Shown: positions 10,245 through 22,732, counted from the first letter of the stretch. The stretch: DNA of 42,021 bases from Cognatundibacterium jejuense (GCF_014284255.1 NZ_JACOFV010000023.1:1-42021), one strand, 5' to 3'. The notes: generated from the sequence alone by a model not told the origin. Program-made: numbers and translations.

Positions 10245-10263
10245 TTACGTACAAAATACGTAA
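10245..10263. promoter_or_regulatory. Inverted repeat upstream of trxB
   Basis: TTACGTA (10245-10251) and TACGTAA (10257-10263) form perfect 7-bp arms with a 5-bp spacer, 17 bp before a TATAAAAT element (10280-10287). It overlaps where a -35 would sit, as an operator would. The binding protein is unknown. Confidence 0.4.
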
Positions 10264-10412
10264 AAAGATGGTCAAAAAGTATAAAATAACATGCATTTTA
10301 GCTAATTTATTTGTTGATGCTTGTTTTTCGATACTGCGACTCCATCTGCAACTCATTCCTCAGCGCACATTGATATTTTTTATGTCGGTATGCGTATCGT
10401 TCAACTTTTTAA

Positions 10413-11369
<957 letters not shown>

Positions 11370-11383
11370 TTCAGGCTCAGGCA

Positions 11384-12019
11384 ATGTCTTCCTTGAAAAA
11401 TTTTGCTGACCTGAAATCTTTGGGTCAGCAATTAAAGCAGCAACAAGAAACCCAGCAGAAGGCTGAAGCGGAACGCTTGGAGCGCGAGAAAAAAGCGGCA
11501 GCAGAAGCCAATATTTTCCGCTCCAGCATCGGTACAGTTGCGCCCATCAAAACTGCCAGCAAGCACCTTACCCCTCCGGCGCGTCCAGAACCGATTCCAT
11601 TTCAACATCTCGCCGATGAAAAATCAGCGCTACAAGAATCGCTATCAGATGAATTTGATGCTGATTCTTTGCTAGAAACTGACGGTGATCTGAGTTACAC
11701 GCGTGCCGGTGTAGGTGCCGATGTAGTACGCAAGCTCAGAAAAGGGCATTGGGTGATTCAGGCGCAACTTGACTTGCACGGAATGCGTCGCGATCAGGCG
11801 CGGGACAGTCTAGGTGAGTTTTTGAGAAGGTGTGATCGCAATGGCTTACGTTGCGTACGAATTATTCATGGCAAAGGCTTAGGTTCGATCAATAAAGAAC
11901 CCGTCTTAAAGCACAAAGTCAGAAACTGGCTGATACAGAAAGATGAAGTGTTGGCGTTTAGTCAGGCGACGGCGGCTGACGGCGGCTCGGGCGCTTTAAT
12001 CGTGCTGCTCAAATCGTAA
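11384..12019 (+). CDS. Smr-domain protein
   Basis: Protein of 211 residues with an N-terminal charged helical region (about 10-50, rich in Gln, Lys and Glu) and a C-terminal Smr domain (about 125-210). The domain signatures LDLHGMRRDQAR and IIHGKGLGS are intact; Smr domains are known as DNA or RNA nicking endonucleases, found in MutS2 and in stand-alone YdaL/SmrA/SmrB-type proteins. SmrB acts on collided ribosomes in E. coli, but assignment of this protein to that role is not possible from the sequence. It follows trxB by 14 bp. Confidence 0.88.
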   Translation: MSSLKNFADLKSLGQQLKQQQETQQKAEAERLEREKKAAAEANIFRSSIGTVAPIKTASKHLTPPARPEPIPFQHLADEKSALQESLSDEFDADSLLETDGDLSYTRAGVGADVVRKLRKGHWVIQAQLDLHGMRRDQARDSLGEFLRRCDRNGLRCVRIIHGKGLGSINKEPVLKHKVRNWLIQKDEVLAFSQATAADGGSGALIVLLKS

Positions 12020-12024
12020 AGGCT

Positions 12025-12068
12025 GGGCAAAATGACTTACTTCGTCATTTTGCCCTTCTTTTGTATTT
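12025..12068 (+). terminator. Terminator after the Smr gene
   Basis: GGGCAAAATGAC (12025-12036) pairs perfectly with GTCATTTTGCCC (12044-12055), followed by TTCTTTTGTATTTT. It separates trxB-smr from the converging substrate-binding protein gene. Confidence 0.85.
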
Positions 12069-12093
12069 TGGCGTCACACTGACATCGACGACG

Positions 12094-13233
12094 TCAGTCT
12101 TTGAATTTACCGTCTTTCGTGATGACGGTCATATCGACAAACTTCGAGCCGTTATGATTGGATGATGAGAAATTCACATCAAATCCACCACCATCATAAC
12201 TTTTCATATTGATGGTTTCTAAAGCTGCAATGAATTTTTCTCTGGTTAAATCTTGCCCGGCACGGCGCAAGCCCTCAACAAAAATCCTCGCATCAATAAA
12301 CCCTTCAAGACTAGAGAAATTCAGGTCTTTGATACCTGCTTTATTCATCACCTTGGTATATTCACCCACCACCGTCGCGTTCGCACTCGACCATGGAAAT
12401 GGCACAACTTGAGAAATCACCACACCTGGGCCTTCTTTAGCAAGCGCGTCAGATAAAGCCTGACTACCGACGAAAGAGAGATTGTAAAACTGACCAGTAT
12501 AGTTTCGCTTATGCATTTCTTTAATGAATGCAGCACAAGACGTATAAGCACTGACCTGAATGATCACATCAGGACGTTTTGCCATCATCTTTTCTACTGC
12601 TTTGGATACATCCGAACTATTCCGCTCAACTGTCGCCGTTTCGACAATCGGTAAATTTAATTTCTTTAAAGCGCGCTCTACGCCAGAAAGACCGGCTTTA
12701 CCGTAAGCATCATTCTGATAAAACACAGCGATATTTTTTAAACCAGTATTCACCAGGCGATCGACCAGATGTTCGGTTTCATCGTTGTAGCTGGCGCGTA
12801 CATTGAAAATCAGTTTATTAAAAGGATCTCTTAATGATTGGGCACCACTAAAGGGTGCAAAAAATGGCACTTTAGCTTTCGTAAAAATCGGCAGTGCGGC
12901 ATTACTAGTAGGTGTACCTACATAACCAAACAAGGCAAAAACGTTATCGTTTTCAATCAAGTTTTTAGTGTTAGTAGCAGCAATATCCGCTTCATATTGG
13001 TCGTCACGTTGTAGGATTTCTATTTTGCGTCCAAACACGCCGCCAGCGGCATTGACGTGATCAAAATACGCTTTTGCTCCGGCGTTAAGTTGTATCCCTA
13101 ATTGTGCAGCGGGACCAGAAAAGGCCGCCGACTGTCCGATGATAATTTTACGCTCAGAAACGCCCGTCTCGGCATACGCCGACACTGCAACAACTGTAGA
13201 AAGAATGGTAATTATTTTTTTTAACAATGTCAT
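12094..13233 (-). CDS. ABC transporter substrate-binding protein (branched-chain amino acid/amide type)
   Basis: Periplasmic binding protein of the LivJ/Peripla_BP_6 family. A signal peptide (about residues 1-21, ending AVSAYA) precedes the mature start. The typical opening IIIGQSAAFSGPAAQLG and GAKAYFDHVNAAGG follow, then IEILQRDDQYEADIAATN and FALFGYVGTPTS. The 379 residues are full length. No permease or ATPase genes are nearby, so it is an orphan binding protein whose ligand is unknown. It lies 33 bp downstream of glnB on the same strand, so it may be cotranscribed with this nitrogen regulator, hinting at a nitrogen-containing ligand. Confidence 0.9.
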   Translation of the reverse strand: MTLLKKIITILSTVVAVSAYAETGVSERKIIIGQSAAFSGPAAQLGIQLNAGAKAYFDHVNAAGGVFGRKIEILQRDDQYEADIAATNTKNLIENDNVFALFGYVGTPTSNAALPIFTKAKVPFFAPFSGAQSLRDPFNKLIFNVRASYNDETEHLVDRLVNTGLKNIAVFYQNDAYGKAGLSGVERALKKLNLPIVETATVERNSSDVSKAVEKMMAKRPDVIIQVSAYTSCAAFIKEMHKRNYTGQFYNLSFVGSQALSDALAKEGPGVVISQVVPFPWSSANATVVGEYTKVMNKAGIKDLNFSSLEGFIDARIFVEGLRRAGQDLTREKFIAALETINMKSYDGGGFDVNFSSSNHNGSKFVDMTVITKDGKFKD

Positions 13234-13266
13234 ATGAGTCTTAAAAAGCAGGATTCATTAAGATGA

Positions 13267-15250
<1,984 letters not shown>

Positions 15251-15277
15251 AATCGTGCAATCTGAATTGAATCAAAA

Positions 15278-16453
15278 ATGGAATTAACATCTATAAGTCA
15301 GCATTATCGCATGGGCATCGCCACTTCTCTTTCAGAGATTGGGCGCGAACAATGGGAAACCCTTCTCAACGTGCAAACCCATCGTAATCCCTTCTTATCT
15401 TATGCCTTTCTGTCTGCGCTGGAAGAATCCGGATCTGCCAGTGCAAAGACTGGCTGGCGCACTTGCTTCATTACCATTTGGGAAGACAAAGAATTAGTCG
15501 GGGCGTATCCCGTCTATGAAAAAAGCCACTCTTACGGCGAATATGTCTTTGATTGGGCATGGGTCGACGCCTATCATCGCTATGGGCACGATTATTACCC
15601 TAAATTATTATCAGCAATTCCTTTTACGCCGGTTACCGGGTGTCGTGCTCTTGCCAGAAGCCCTCAGATACAAGCATTATTAATTGATGTATTTAAGCAG
15701 ATGACAGTATCAGGTGGGTTTTCTTCTTGTCACACGCTGTTCTTTCCTGAAGCTGATCTGGAATTTTACCAAAATGCAGGTTTTTTAATCAGAACCGGGG
15801 TACAGTTCCACTGGAAAAATCAAGACTACCAGTGCTTTGATGATTTTCTGGCCAGCTTAGAAGCAAAAAAACGGAAAAACATCCGTGCGGAAAGACGCAA
15901 GGTTGCTGAACAAGGCATATCTTTTTTACACATCCCAGGAACTGAAGCCACGCCTGAGGATTGGCAATTTTTCAAGCATTGCTATGACCTGACCTACCGC
16001 AACCATCACTCCACACCCTATCTGAATCTGCCCTTTTTCTTAACCATCGGCGCAGAAATGCCAGAAAACATTTTCCTGATTTTTGCCTACAAAGACGGCA
16101 ACAGAATCGCCGCTTCGCTACTCATTTACGATCAACAGCGACTTTACGGTCGCTATTGGGGCTGTATCGAGTCTTATCCCTGCCTACACTTTGAGACAGC
16201 GTATTACCAAGCCATAGAACTCTGTATTGAGCAGAAAATCGCTATTTTTGAAGGTGGAGCCCAAGGGGAGCACAAAATGGCGCGTGGTTTTTTACCGGAA
16301 AAGACCTGGTCAGCACATTTATTGACACGTCCTGAATTCAGCGATGCTGTCGCACAATTTCTGAAAAGAGAGACAAACGGGGTCGAAATGTATATTGACG
16401 AGTTAAATCAACACACACCGTATAAAAAAGATCCTGAATTAAGGGACACATAG
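15278..16453 (+). CDS. FemAB-like/GNAT-fold protein of the DUF482 (COG3146) family
   Basis: Protein of 391 residues resembling the PF04339 family, which has a double GNAT fold related to FemAB aminoacyl transferases. Signatures include NPFLSYAFLSALEES near the start, YVFDWAWVDAY, a basic KKRKNIRAERRK segment, FFKHCYDLTYRNHH and the C-terminal FEGGAQGEHKMARGFLP. Substrate and pathway are not established. Its start lies 27 bp from divergent nadE without a strong ribosome site; ATG 15311 is an alternative. The Ser/Thr kinase gene follows after 37 bp, so the two may be cotranscribed. Confidence 0.8.
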   Translation: MELTSISQHYRMGIATSLSEIGREQWETLLNVQTHRNPFLSYAFLSALEESGSASAKTGWRTCFITIWEDKELVGAYPVYEKSHSYGEYVFDWAWVDAYHRYGHDYYPKLLSAIPFTPVTGCRALARSPQIQALLIDVFKQMTVSGGFSSCHTLFFPEADLEFYQNAGFLIRTGVQFHWKNQDYQCFDDFLASLEAKKRKNIRAERRKVAEQGISFLHIPGTEATPEDWQFFKHCYDLTYRNHHSTPYLNLPFFLTIGAEMPENIFLIFAYKDGNRIAASLLIYDQQRLYGRYWGCIESYPCLHFETAYYQAIELCIEQKIAIFEGGAQGEHKMARGFLPEKTWSAHLLTRPEFSDAVAQFLKRETNGVEMYIDELNQHTPYKKDPELRDT

Positions 16454-16490
16454 ACTTGAAATTTTACAACGTTCAAGGCATCCTGATGAG

Positions 16491-17531
16491 ATGCAAAATA
16501 ATATTACAAATCCAGCATCCCAACCCTCGGCTAGCCCACTAAATAAACGAGTAGGTCGTTTTTACCTGACTGAAAAACTAGGGGTGGGTTCAAATGGCAC
16601 AGTATTTCGTGGACACGATCCTGTAATTGACCGGGACGTTGCAATAAAAATCCTCAACACCATCCCCAATGCAGCTGACAAAAAGCAAAGGGAACAACAG
16701 TTCATTAATGAGGCGCGTGCAGCGGGCAGACTGTCTCACCCCAGCATCGTAACCATTTTTGATGCTTCCAGCGAAGGCGGCACGACCTTTATTGCCATGG
16801 AATTTTTGCCCGGCCAAGATCTGCGTCAGATGCTAGCAACAGGGAAAAGCTTTGATATTATAGAAACAGCAATAATTATCCAGAAAATCGCCGATGCACT
16901 GACCGTTGCACATGCCAATGGGGTCATTCACCGTGACATCAAACCGGGCAATATCTTTATCTTGCCGAATAACCACCCCAAAGTGGTTGATTTTGGCATC
17001 GCACGAGCACCAAACCGCCTGATTGATGAAAACCGCCCGGCAGACGTGACCCTGTTCAACAACAATGTTCTCGGGACGCCAAATTACATGTCACCCGAAC
17101 AGGCGATGGGAAAACAAGTGACTGCATTGACCGATGTCTACTCACTCGGTGCGGTGATGTATGAAATGCTGACAGGGCAAAAGCCATTCCAAAGCAATGA
17201 TATAGATAAATTGCTTCATCAGATCGCCAATAAATCACCTAAATCGCCAAGCGAGATCAACTCTGGCATACCTGAGTCTTTATCTAAAATCGTGACAAAA
17301 GCGATGCAAAAAGATTTGACGCTGCGCTACCAAAGTACGGAAGAAATGTCGCAAGCCCTTTACCGTTTCTTGGAAAGAGACAGAAAACTCAAACAAAAAG
17401 GCGGCAGAACAAAAGCTGCACCAGAGCGCAATGAAAAAAAGAAAGAAGGAATTAACTCCCTGCTTTTGTTAAGTGGCGCCGCGGTCATCGTCGCCATTGG
17501 TGCGATTGTAATCTCAAAATTCGTTCATTGA
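16491..17531 (+). CDS. Hanks-type Ser/Thr protein kinase with C-terminal membrane anchor
   Basis: Active-looking kinase of 346 residues. It has glycine loop GVGSNGTV (31-38), Lys53 in VAIKIL, Glu74 of helix C, HRD (147-149) in HRDIKPGN, DFG (167-169) and GTPNYMSPEQ after the activation loop. After a lysine-rich linker a single hydrophobic segment (about 322-343, SLLLLSGAAVIVAIGAIVI) ends four residues before the C-terminus. The kinase is thus tail-anchored with its catalytic domain in the cytoplasm and essentially no extracellular sensor. No phosphatase partner gene lies nearby. It follows the FemAB-like gene by 37 bp. Confidence 0.93.
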   Translation: MQNNITNPASQPSASPLNKRVGRFYLTEKLGVGSNGTVFRGHDPVIDRDVAIKILNTIPNAADKKQREQQFINEARAAGRLSHPSIVTIFDASSEGGTTFIAMEFLPGQDLRQMLATGKSFDIIETAIIIQKIADALTVAHANGVIHRDIKPGNIFILPNNHPKVVDFGIARAPNRLIDENRPADVTLFNNNVLGTPNYMSPEQAMGKQVTALTDVYSLGAVMYEMLTGQKPFQSNDIDKLLHQIANKSPKSPSEINSGIPESLSKIVTKAMQKDLTLRYQSTEEMSQALYRFLERDRKLKQKGGRTKAAPERNEKKKEGINSLLLLSGAAVIVAIGAIVISKFVH

Positions 17532-17591
17532 GCGCGGGCTAATTACGCTATCAAAGTACGCAGTTACTAAATAAGAAATGATTTATTCATA

Positions 17592-17621
17592 AAAAAACGC
17601 GATCCATAGATCGCGTTTTTT
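17592..17621. terminator. Bidirectional terminator between the kinase gene and ppa
   Basis: AAAAAACGCGATC (17592-17604), loop CATA, GATCGCGTTTTTT (17609-17621). It is perfect and symmetric, with A and T tracts that serve both converging genes. Confidence 0.93.
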
Positions 17622-17639
17622 ACTGCCACATCAGAATTC

Positions 17640-18176
17640 TTATTCTGCGTGTTTTTTGAAGTTTTCAATACCAGCGAGGATTTCTTTTTTCGCATCTTCT
17701 GGACCGCCCCAGCCTTCAACTTTAACCCATTTGCCTTTTTCCAGATCTTTATAGTGCTCAAAGAAATGCTGGATCTGACGCAAACGCAATTCGTTCATGT
17801 CTTCTGGTTTTTGCCAGTGTGTGTAAATAGGCAAAATTTTATCGACAGGAACAGCCAATACTTTCGCATCTTCACCGCCTTCGTCTGTCATGTTCAGTAC
17901 GCCGATAGGACGGCAACGAACAACAACACCAGGAATCAATGGGAATGGTGTAATCACCAACACGTCCACAGGATCGCCATCGCCAGCGATAGTTTGAGGC
18001 ACATAACCATAGTTGCATGGGTAATGCATTGCTGTACCCATAAAACGGTCAACAAAAATCGCACCAGATTCTTTATCAACTTCGTATTTGATCGGATCAG
18101 CATTCATTGGGATTTCAATAATGACATTAAAATCATTAGGAACATCGCGACCTGCGGAAACTTTATTCAAGCTCAT
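17640..18176 (-). CDS. ppa: Inorganic pyrophosphatase (family I)
   Basis: Soluble hexameric-type enzyme that hydrolyses pyrophosphate to phosphate and drives biosynthetic reactions. The 178 residues match. The metal-binding signature DGDPVDVLV is intact. [19 protein letters not shown] at the N-terminus is typical. It starts at ATG 18176. It appears monocistronic, bounded by the terminator at 17592. Confidence 0.98.
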   Translation of the reverse strand: MSLNKVSAGRDVPNDFNVIIEIPMNADPIKYEVDKESGAIFVDRFMGTAMHYPCNYGYVPQTIAGDGDPVDVLVITPFPLIPGVVVRCRPIGVLNMTDEGGEDAKVLAVPVDKILPIYTHWQKPEDMNELRLRQIQHFFEHYKDLEKGKWVKVEGWGGPEDAKKEILAGIENFKKHAE

Positions 18177-18290
18177 GTTACTCTTTCTCAGTAAATTTCA
18201 AGAAGTGCCAATTTTGTTTATGCGAGATTATATCGACTTTTTTTGCAGAATTGTGCATTGCAAAACAAGAACTGGTCAGAATTAAGACTT

Positions 18291-18355
18291 CGGCAATGTT
18301 GCCGAAAAGACGATTCCAACAAGCAAGATGTGGTTTCAGAACTAACTGAAACCAC
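18291..18355 (-). other. Two hairpins between hemY and ppa
   Basis: CGGCAATGTTGCCG (18291-18304) is a tight inverted repeat. GTGGTTTCAG (18330-18339) pairs with CTGAAACCAC (18346-18355). Both lie downstream of the hemY stop on its strand. Neither is followed by a long T run, so they are weak terminators or mRNA-end stabilisers at best. Confidence 0.45.
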
Positions 18356-18378
18356 ACAAAACGGTTTGTCGAAAAGGT

Positions 18379-19575
18379 TTATAGCGTAGTGGCAATTGCA
18401 CATTGACGATAATGATACGCCGCCTCGGTTTCCTGACCTATCGCTTCGTGCAACTGCGCCAGCTTCAGATTTGCTTCGCGCACAGTGACGGCAGACACGG
18501 CATCAGATAACGCCTGCTCCATGTGACGTTGCGCCTTGCCCCATAATTTTTGACGCAAGCACAAAACACCAAGCGTCAGTGCAAGCTCTGGATCTGTCGG
18601 ATGCTCGTTAGTCCATTTTTCGCAATGATCAATTTGCGAAAGTAAAGCCGCAGAACCTTCCGACGCGGCAGCATCACGGTATGCTCTCAACAAACGATCA
18701 TCCCACTCTTCCGCCAAGGCATTTTCAACTATACCACGTGCATCATCAAACAAACCACGGGCATTGAAGGCAACCGCCGCCTGATAAGCGACAAATGCGG
18801 ATATCCTGTCATTAGCGGGAATGCCATACCAAACACGACGAATGGACTCGGCATCATGTCCATGATCCTTCAGCAGATCTTCGTACGCCAATTCTTTTAA
18901 GCGAGTAGAAAGCGTCGGATGCAAGGCGTGGTGCTTATCCAAAGTACGAACCAGCTTCAATACTTCAGGCCATTTACGTGCTTGCTGATTGGCTTTCAAT
19001 GCCCAGCGTAATACCTGGATATGACGACTACCGTTCAAATGCAACTCACGTACAGCCTCCAGCGCTTTTTCGGACTGATGCTGATCGACCAGCAATTCCG
19101 TCGATGTGACGAGACGTGCTACTTTGTAAGTTTGATCAAATTCTATCCCTGACAACCACGCATCACGTCGTTCAAATTGACTCATGTGGTGGGCCGCACG
19201 CGCACCAATTAACGCAGCAACCCCAACGTTCTCTGGCAGCTCGGAAGCACGGATCGCCGCTTTTTCAGCATAGCCAAAACGCCCTTCAAACAAAGTCTTG
19301 AGTGCTTCACGCAACGCTTTATTGCCATCGCGCTCGCGCTTACCCTGACGATAAGCCGCCACTTTTTTAGGCATTTTTCTGGCAGTTACGATTGCACCCA
19401 TAATGAAATAGATGACGACGAATAGCACCAGCAGTGAAAACAAAAACAGATTTAGGGATAAATCTATCCTGTAAGGCGGAAAAAACAGAACCACGTTTCC
19501 AGGATTAAAACGCGCACCAATTGCCAGGCCAACAGCGAGCGCAAACAGAATAAGAAGCCGGATAAAAATTCTCAT
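18379..19575 (-). CDS. hemY: HemY-type inner-membrane TPR protein
   Basis: Protein of 398 residues with two N-terminal membrane segments (about 3-20 and 40-64), the second followed by a basic stretch, then helical TPR-like repeats in the rest (for example LTLGVLCLRQKLWGKAQRHME). This is the proteobacterial HemY of the hemCDXY cluster. It is not the protoporphyrinogen oxidase that bears the same name in Gram-positives. In E. coli it is implicated in haem synthesis, but the exact role is unsettled. It follows hemX by 3 bp and is last in the operon. Confidence 0.93.
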   Translation of the reverse strand: MRIFIRLLILFALAVGLAIGARFNPGNVVLFFPPYRIDLSLNLFLFSLLVLFVVIYFIMGAIVTARKMPKKVAAYRQGKRERDGNKALREALKTLFEGRFGYAEKAAIRASELPENVGVAALIGARAAHHMSQFERRDAWLSGIEFDQTYKVARLVTSTELLVDQHQSEKALEAVRELHLNGSRHIQVLRWALKANQQARKWPEVLKLVRTLDKHHALHPTLSTRLKELAYEDLLKDHGHDAESIRRVWYGIPANDRISAFVAYQAAVAFNARGLFDDARGIVENALAEEWDDRLLRAYRDAAASEGSAALLSQIDHCEKWTNEHPTDPELALTLGVLCLRQKLWGKAQRHMEQALSDAVSAVTVREANLKLAQLHEAIGQETEAAYHYRQCAIATTL

Positions 19576-19579
19576 ACTC

Positions 19580-20776
19580 TTAAGGCTTCACTTTGTAGTT
19601 ACGTACTGCATTCAGACTCTCAGACAAACTTGGCATTTCTATCGACAAGTTACTTCCCTGAACCTGCACCAACAAGGCCTGCACCGTCTGCGTTTGTTTT
19701 GCGCGAGTATCAAAATATTTCGCGACCGCATCCTGAGCCGCATTAATATCGCTGCGGAATACGGTTTCATTTCGCGACAACAAGGCAAGACGCGCATTTA
19801 AAAGACGCAGTTTTAAATTTTCACGAGCGAAATAAGACTGCGTTGGTGTCAACAACAAGGCATCGGGCGTCTCCACATTGCGGATCCGTACGAGCTGCTT
19901 GACCTCGCCCCACATCTCGCTAGAAAAACTCTGCCACGCATCTTGCATACGCATCGACCAGGTTACATCGCCGACATCCTCGTCAGAGTTAGTAACAGAT
20001 TTAACCAATTTACCCGACTTATCCGTTTTATCCGAACCATGCGCATTCTGAGATTTTGACAATACCCTCAGAGGCGCTTTAGGTGGCGTCGCCGTTACTA
20101 CCGATTTCTCGTCCACCCATAGCGGCATACGATCCACTTGTGCAATCACACTATCTAAACGCAGCGCGATACCTGGCAAATCCAATGAAGGTAAAGCCTT
20201 GAGCTTCTCAATATCTTTTGCAATTGCCCGACGAATCGTGATGAATTGTGGTTTGTCCGATTTTGCAAGACGGCTATCCGCATTTTGTAACGCGATCAAG
20301 GCACCAGGTACGTTACCAGCCAATTGCAATTGTTGACTAGCAGTCGATAGTACTTGCTCAATTTCTGCCAAAGCCCATTCGTCACGATTTTTTGATAAAT
20401 CCTGGTATAACTGTTCCAACGCCAATTGCTGGCTTTGCGCCTCAGACTGCTTACCTTCGAGCAAAATAACTTTGGTCTGGATTTCTTTTGTCGTCTCCTG
20501 GACGTTTTTTGCCAGAATTTTGGTTTCACTGCTAGTCGTATCAGCTGACAACAGGCGCCGTGCAACCTCTTCGCGTAACGTACTAATCTGATTTTGTGAA
20601 GACCACCAGTTGGCAGCCAAGAGAACTGCCAGAACGCCGGACAGCAGATAAGCCGGTTGGGTCCAATTGGCCTCTTTGACGACAACTTGCACAGGAGTAG
20701 CTGCAGTCTGCATAGCAGGCTGTTCAGCGCTTGATGTAGGCGCAGTGGCGCCAGAATTTATTTGCTGTTCATTCAT
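19580..20776 (-). CDS. hemX: HemX-type membrane protein
   Basis: Protein of 398 residues with a short cytoplasmic N-terminus, one membrane segment (about 40-60, AYLLSGVLAVLLAANWW) and a long, largely helical periplasmic part including a coiled-coil stretch (about 65-125). Old annotations call this uroporphyrinogen-III C-methyltransferase, but it lacks the methyltransferase fold, so that name should not be used. Its ATG overlaps the hemD stop (ATGA at 20773-20776), showing translational coupling. It probably acts with HemY in haem synthesis. Confidence 0.92.
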   Translation of the reverse strand: MNEQQINSGATAPTSSAEQPAMQTAATPVQVVVKEANWTQPAYLLSGVLAVLLAANWWSSQNQISTLREEVARRLLSADTTSSETKILAKNVQETTKEIQTKVILLEGKQSEAQSQQLALEQLYQDLSKNRDEWALAEIEQVLSTASQQLQLAGNVPGALIALQNADSRLAKSDKPQFITIRRAIAKDIEKLKALPSLDLPGIALRLDSVIAQVDRMPLWVDEKSVVTATPPKAPLRVLSKSQNAHGSDKTDKSGKLVKSVTNSDEDVGDVTWSMRMQDAWQSFSSEMWGEVKQLVRIRNVETPDALLLTPTQSYFARENLKLRLLNARLALLSRNETVFRSDINAAQDAVAKYFDTRAKQTQTVQALLVQVQGSNLSIEMPSLSESLNAVRNYKVKP

Positions 20777-21546
20777 ACGTGAGATTGTAACGCGACCAGC
20801 ACATTTTCGTCGCCTGATGCTGTCAAAGTGATGAAATGAAACCCCATCTGTTGCGCAACTTCCGCAATACGAGCATGAGGAACGATAATAGTTTGATGTT
20901 GCAGTTTTGCCACGATTTTACTTATTTCAAGCTGAACACACCAGTTCATCAAGGTTCTTAGTGCCTCAGAACTCGTGACAACCCACTGATGATCAACTTC
21001 CAGCAAATGGATTAATTGGACTTTCTTTTGATCATCGAATTCAGGTGCGCATCTCTGATACGCCGATAACAATATTACTTCTGCGCCAAACGACCTTAAA
21101 GCATCAGATAAAAAATCCCGCCCGTCAGTTCCGCGTACGATCAACACTTTTTTACCCGCGAGTGATGCCACATCCAAAACTTCCAGCAAGGTTTCCGAGT
21201 CAGTTTTCAGTCGATTGGCCGGACTAATGATGCTTGCATTTTGCTCAGTGAGCCCATGTTTTGACAACGCGAGACGACTTCCCGCCCCCATCACTGCAAT
21301 CGGAACATCAATTGGCCAGGTTATCACATGCTGAAAAAAAGCATCAATTGCATTCGGACTGACAAAGACGACCAACGCAAATTCAGCCAATTCCCGAACT
21401 GCTTTACGAATCAGCGTTTGATCTGACAGACCATGAATGTCAATCAACGGAAATAAAACCGACTCTCTGCCGATTTGATTCACTTTAACAGCAAAATCCC
21501 TGGCTTGCGCTAACGGCCTGGTGATGATGACCTTTTTCGCCTGCAT
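20773..21546 (-). CDS. hemD: Uroporphyrinogen-III synthase
   Basis: Cyclises hydroxymethylbilane to uroporphyrinogen III, the branch point to haem and sirohaem. The 257 residues match this poorly conserved family. Recognisable parts are the start KVIITRPLAQARDFA, the VVFVSPNAIDAFF segment, VLIVRGTDGRDFL and VVTSSEALRTLMNW. It is placed between hemC (11 bp upstream) and hemX (4-bp overlap), which secures the assignment. Confidence 0.95.
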   Translation of the reverse strand: MQAKKVIITRPLAQARDFAVKVNQIGRESVLFPLIDIHGLSDQTLIRKAVRELAEFALVVFVSPNAIDAFFQHVITWPIDVPIAVMGAGSRLALSKHGLTEQNASIISPANRLKTDSETLLEVLDVASLAGKKVLIVRGTDGRDFLSDALRSFGAEVILLSAYQRCAPEFDDQKKVQLIHLLEVDHQWVVTSSEALRTLMNWCVQLEISKIVAKLQHQTIIVPHARIAEVAQQMGFHFITLTASGDENVLVALQSHV

Positions 21547-21557
21547 CAGATGCTCAA

Positions 21558-22505
21558 TTATTCCTGTGCCTGTGCTTTACACACAGCCAAAATGCCTTCC
21601 GCATCCTGTGCAGATAATGCTTCCGCCGCTTTAAGCGCGAGCGCTATACCTTGTTTGGCTTCACCTGTAATTTCAGTATGGGCGACGCGCGTGCCGTCAG
21701 GGGTCGCCACCATCGCACGCAAATGCATATTGTCGCCATCGACGACAGCAAATGCAGCCAAAGGAATCTGACAACTACCACCAAACGCCTTTGACACAGT
21801 ACGTTCAGCGTGAACTGCCTGCGCCGTTGCCTGATGATTTAAAGGTGCCAACCAAGCCGCCAACTCCGCGCGGTTGCCAGGGATTTCAATAGCCATAGCA
21901 CCTTGCCCGGCAGCTGGTAAGCTTTGTTCAGGCTCAAGATAAGCGCGAATGCGTTGCGGCAAACCCAAACGCTTAAGACCAGCTGCGGCCAGAATAATGG
22001 CAGCATATTCACCCTCATCTAGCTTACGCAAACGGGTATCGAGATTACCGCGCAAAGGTTTGATCACCAGATGCGGGAAGCGAGCCGAAATCAGAGCTTG
22101 TCTGCGCAAACTACTAGTACCCACTACCGCACCATGCGGCAGAGTGTCTAGAGAAGCATAATCGTTCGACACAAACGCATCGCGCGGATCTTCACGTTCC
22201 AATACGGCTGCCAACGCAAAACCGTCTGGCAAATCCATGGGCACGTCTTTGAGCGAGTGCACTGCCAGATCTGCCGCACCATCGGCCATCGCGACTTCTA
22301 ATTCTTTGACAAATAAGCCCTTACCACCGACTTTAGAAAGAGCACGGTCCAAAATTTGATCGCCGCGTGTCGTCATCCCCAGGATTTCAATCACACAGTC
22401 AGGATACAAAGCGGCCAGACGATCCCGAACATGTTCCGCCTGCCACATAGCAAGACGGCTTTCGCGTGAGGCAATAACCAATTTTTGGGGAGCAACGGCA
22501 GTCAA
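21558..22505 (-). CDS. hemC: Porphobilinogen deaminase (hydroxymethylbilane synthase)
   Basis: Assembles four porphobilinogens into hydroxymethylbilane. It has the family opening [37 protein letters not shown] and the cysteine that carries the dipyrromethane cofactor in [11 protein letters not shown]. The frame is open to ATG 22568, but homologues start close to [12 protein letters not shown] at 22505 has AAAGAG seven bases ahead, giving 315 residues (TAVAPQKLV). I therefore choose the TTG start; the extra 21 residues would be unlike the family. It is first in hemC-hemD-hemX-hemY and diverges from trpS. Confidence 0.95.
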   Translation of the reverse strand: MTAVAPQKLVIASRESRLAMWQAEHVRDRLAALYPDCVIEILGMTTRGDQILDRALSKVGGKGLFVKELEVAMADGAADLAVHSLKDVPMDLPDGFALAAVLEREDPRDAFVSNDYASLDTLPHGAVVGTSSLRRQALISARFPHLVIKPLRGNLDTRLRKLDEGEYAAIILAAAGLKRLGLPQRIRAYLEPEQSLPAAGQGAMAIEIPGNRAELAAWLAPLNHQATAQAVHAERTVSKAFGGSCQIPLAAFAVVDGDNMHLRAMVATPDGTRVAHTEITGEAKQGIALALKAAEALSAQDAEGILAVCKAQAQE

Positions 22506-22644
22506 AATATAACTCTTTCTATTTACGTAAATGGCAACACTGTGCCTGACCATCAGATTGGCACTCATTTTACCATTCCAGATTCATGATTCTATCGACA
22601 AGACGCGGTAAAATTCACAGACTTTTTGAGGAATATCTTCAAAC

Positions 22645-22732
22645 TTGACACATATTCTTTAGTAACGGCATCATAGTGCCTTATTTAGACGCAGATTTTC
22701 AAGATGCCGCCAAAATTGCGCGGCATTTTTTT
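22645..22732 (+). promoter_or_regulatory. trpS promoter and leader with terminator-like hairpin
   Basis: TTGACA (22645-22650) with CATCAT 18 bp later (22669-22674) forms a plausible promoter. In the leader ATGCCGC (22704-22710) pairs perfectly with GCGGCAT (22720-22726), followed directly by seven T (22726-22732). This is an intrinsic terminator shape 25 bp before the trpS ATG, with no upstream plus-strand gene to terminate. It suggests attenuation or a short terminated RNA. No Trp-rich leader peptide is seen. Confidence 0.55.

Noticed and set aside
19580..20776. Uroporphyrinogen-III methyltransferase activity for HemX
   Set aside because: The protein has one membrane helix and a helical periplasmic part, with none of the SAM-binding motifs of the methyltransferases.
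22506..22568. ATG 22568 start for hemC
   Set aside because: It adds 21 unrelated residues; the TTG at 22505 has a good ribosome site and family-like length.
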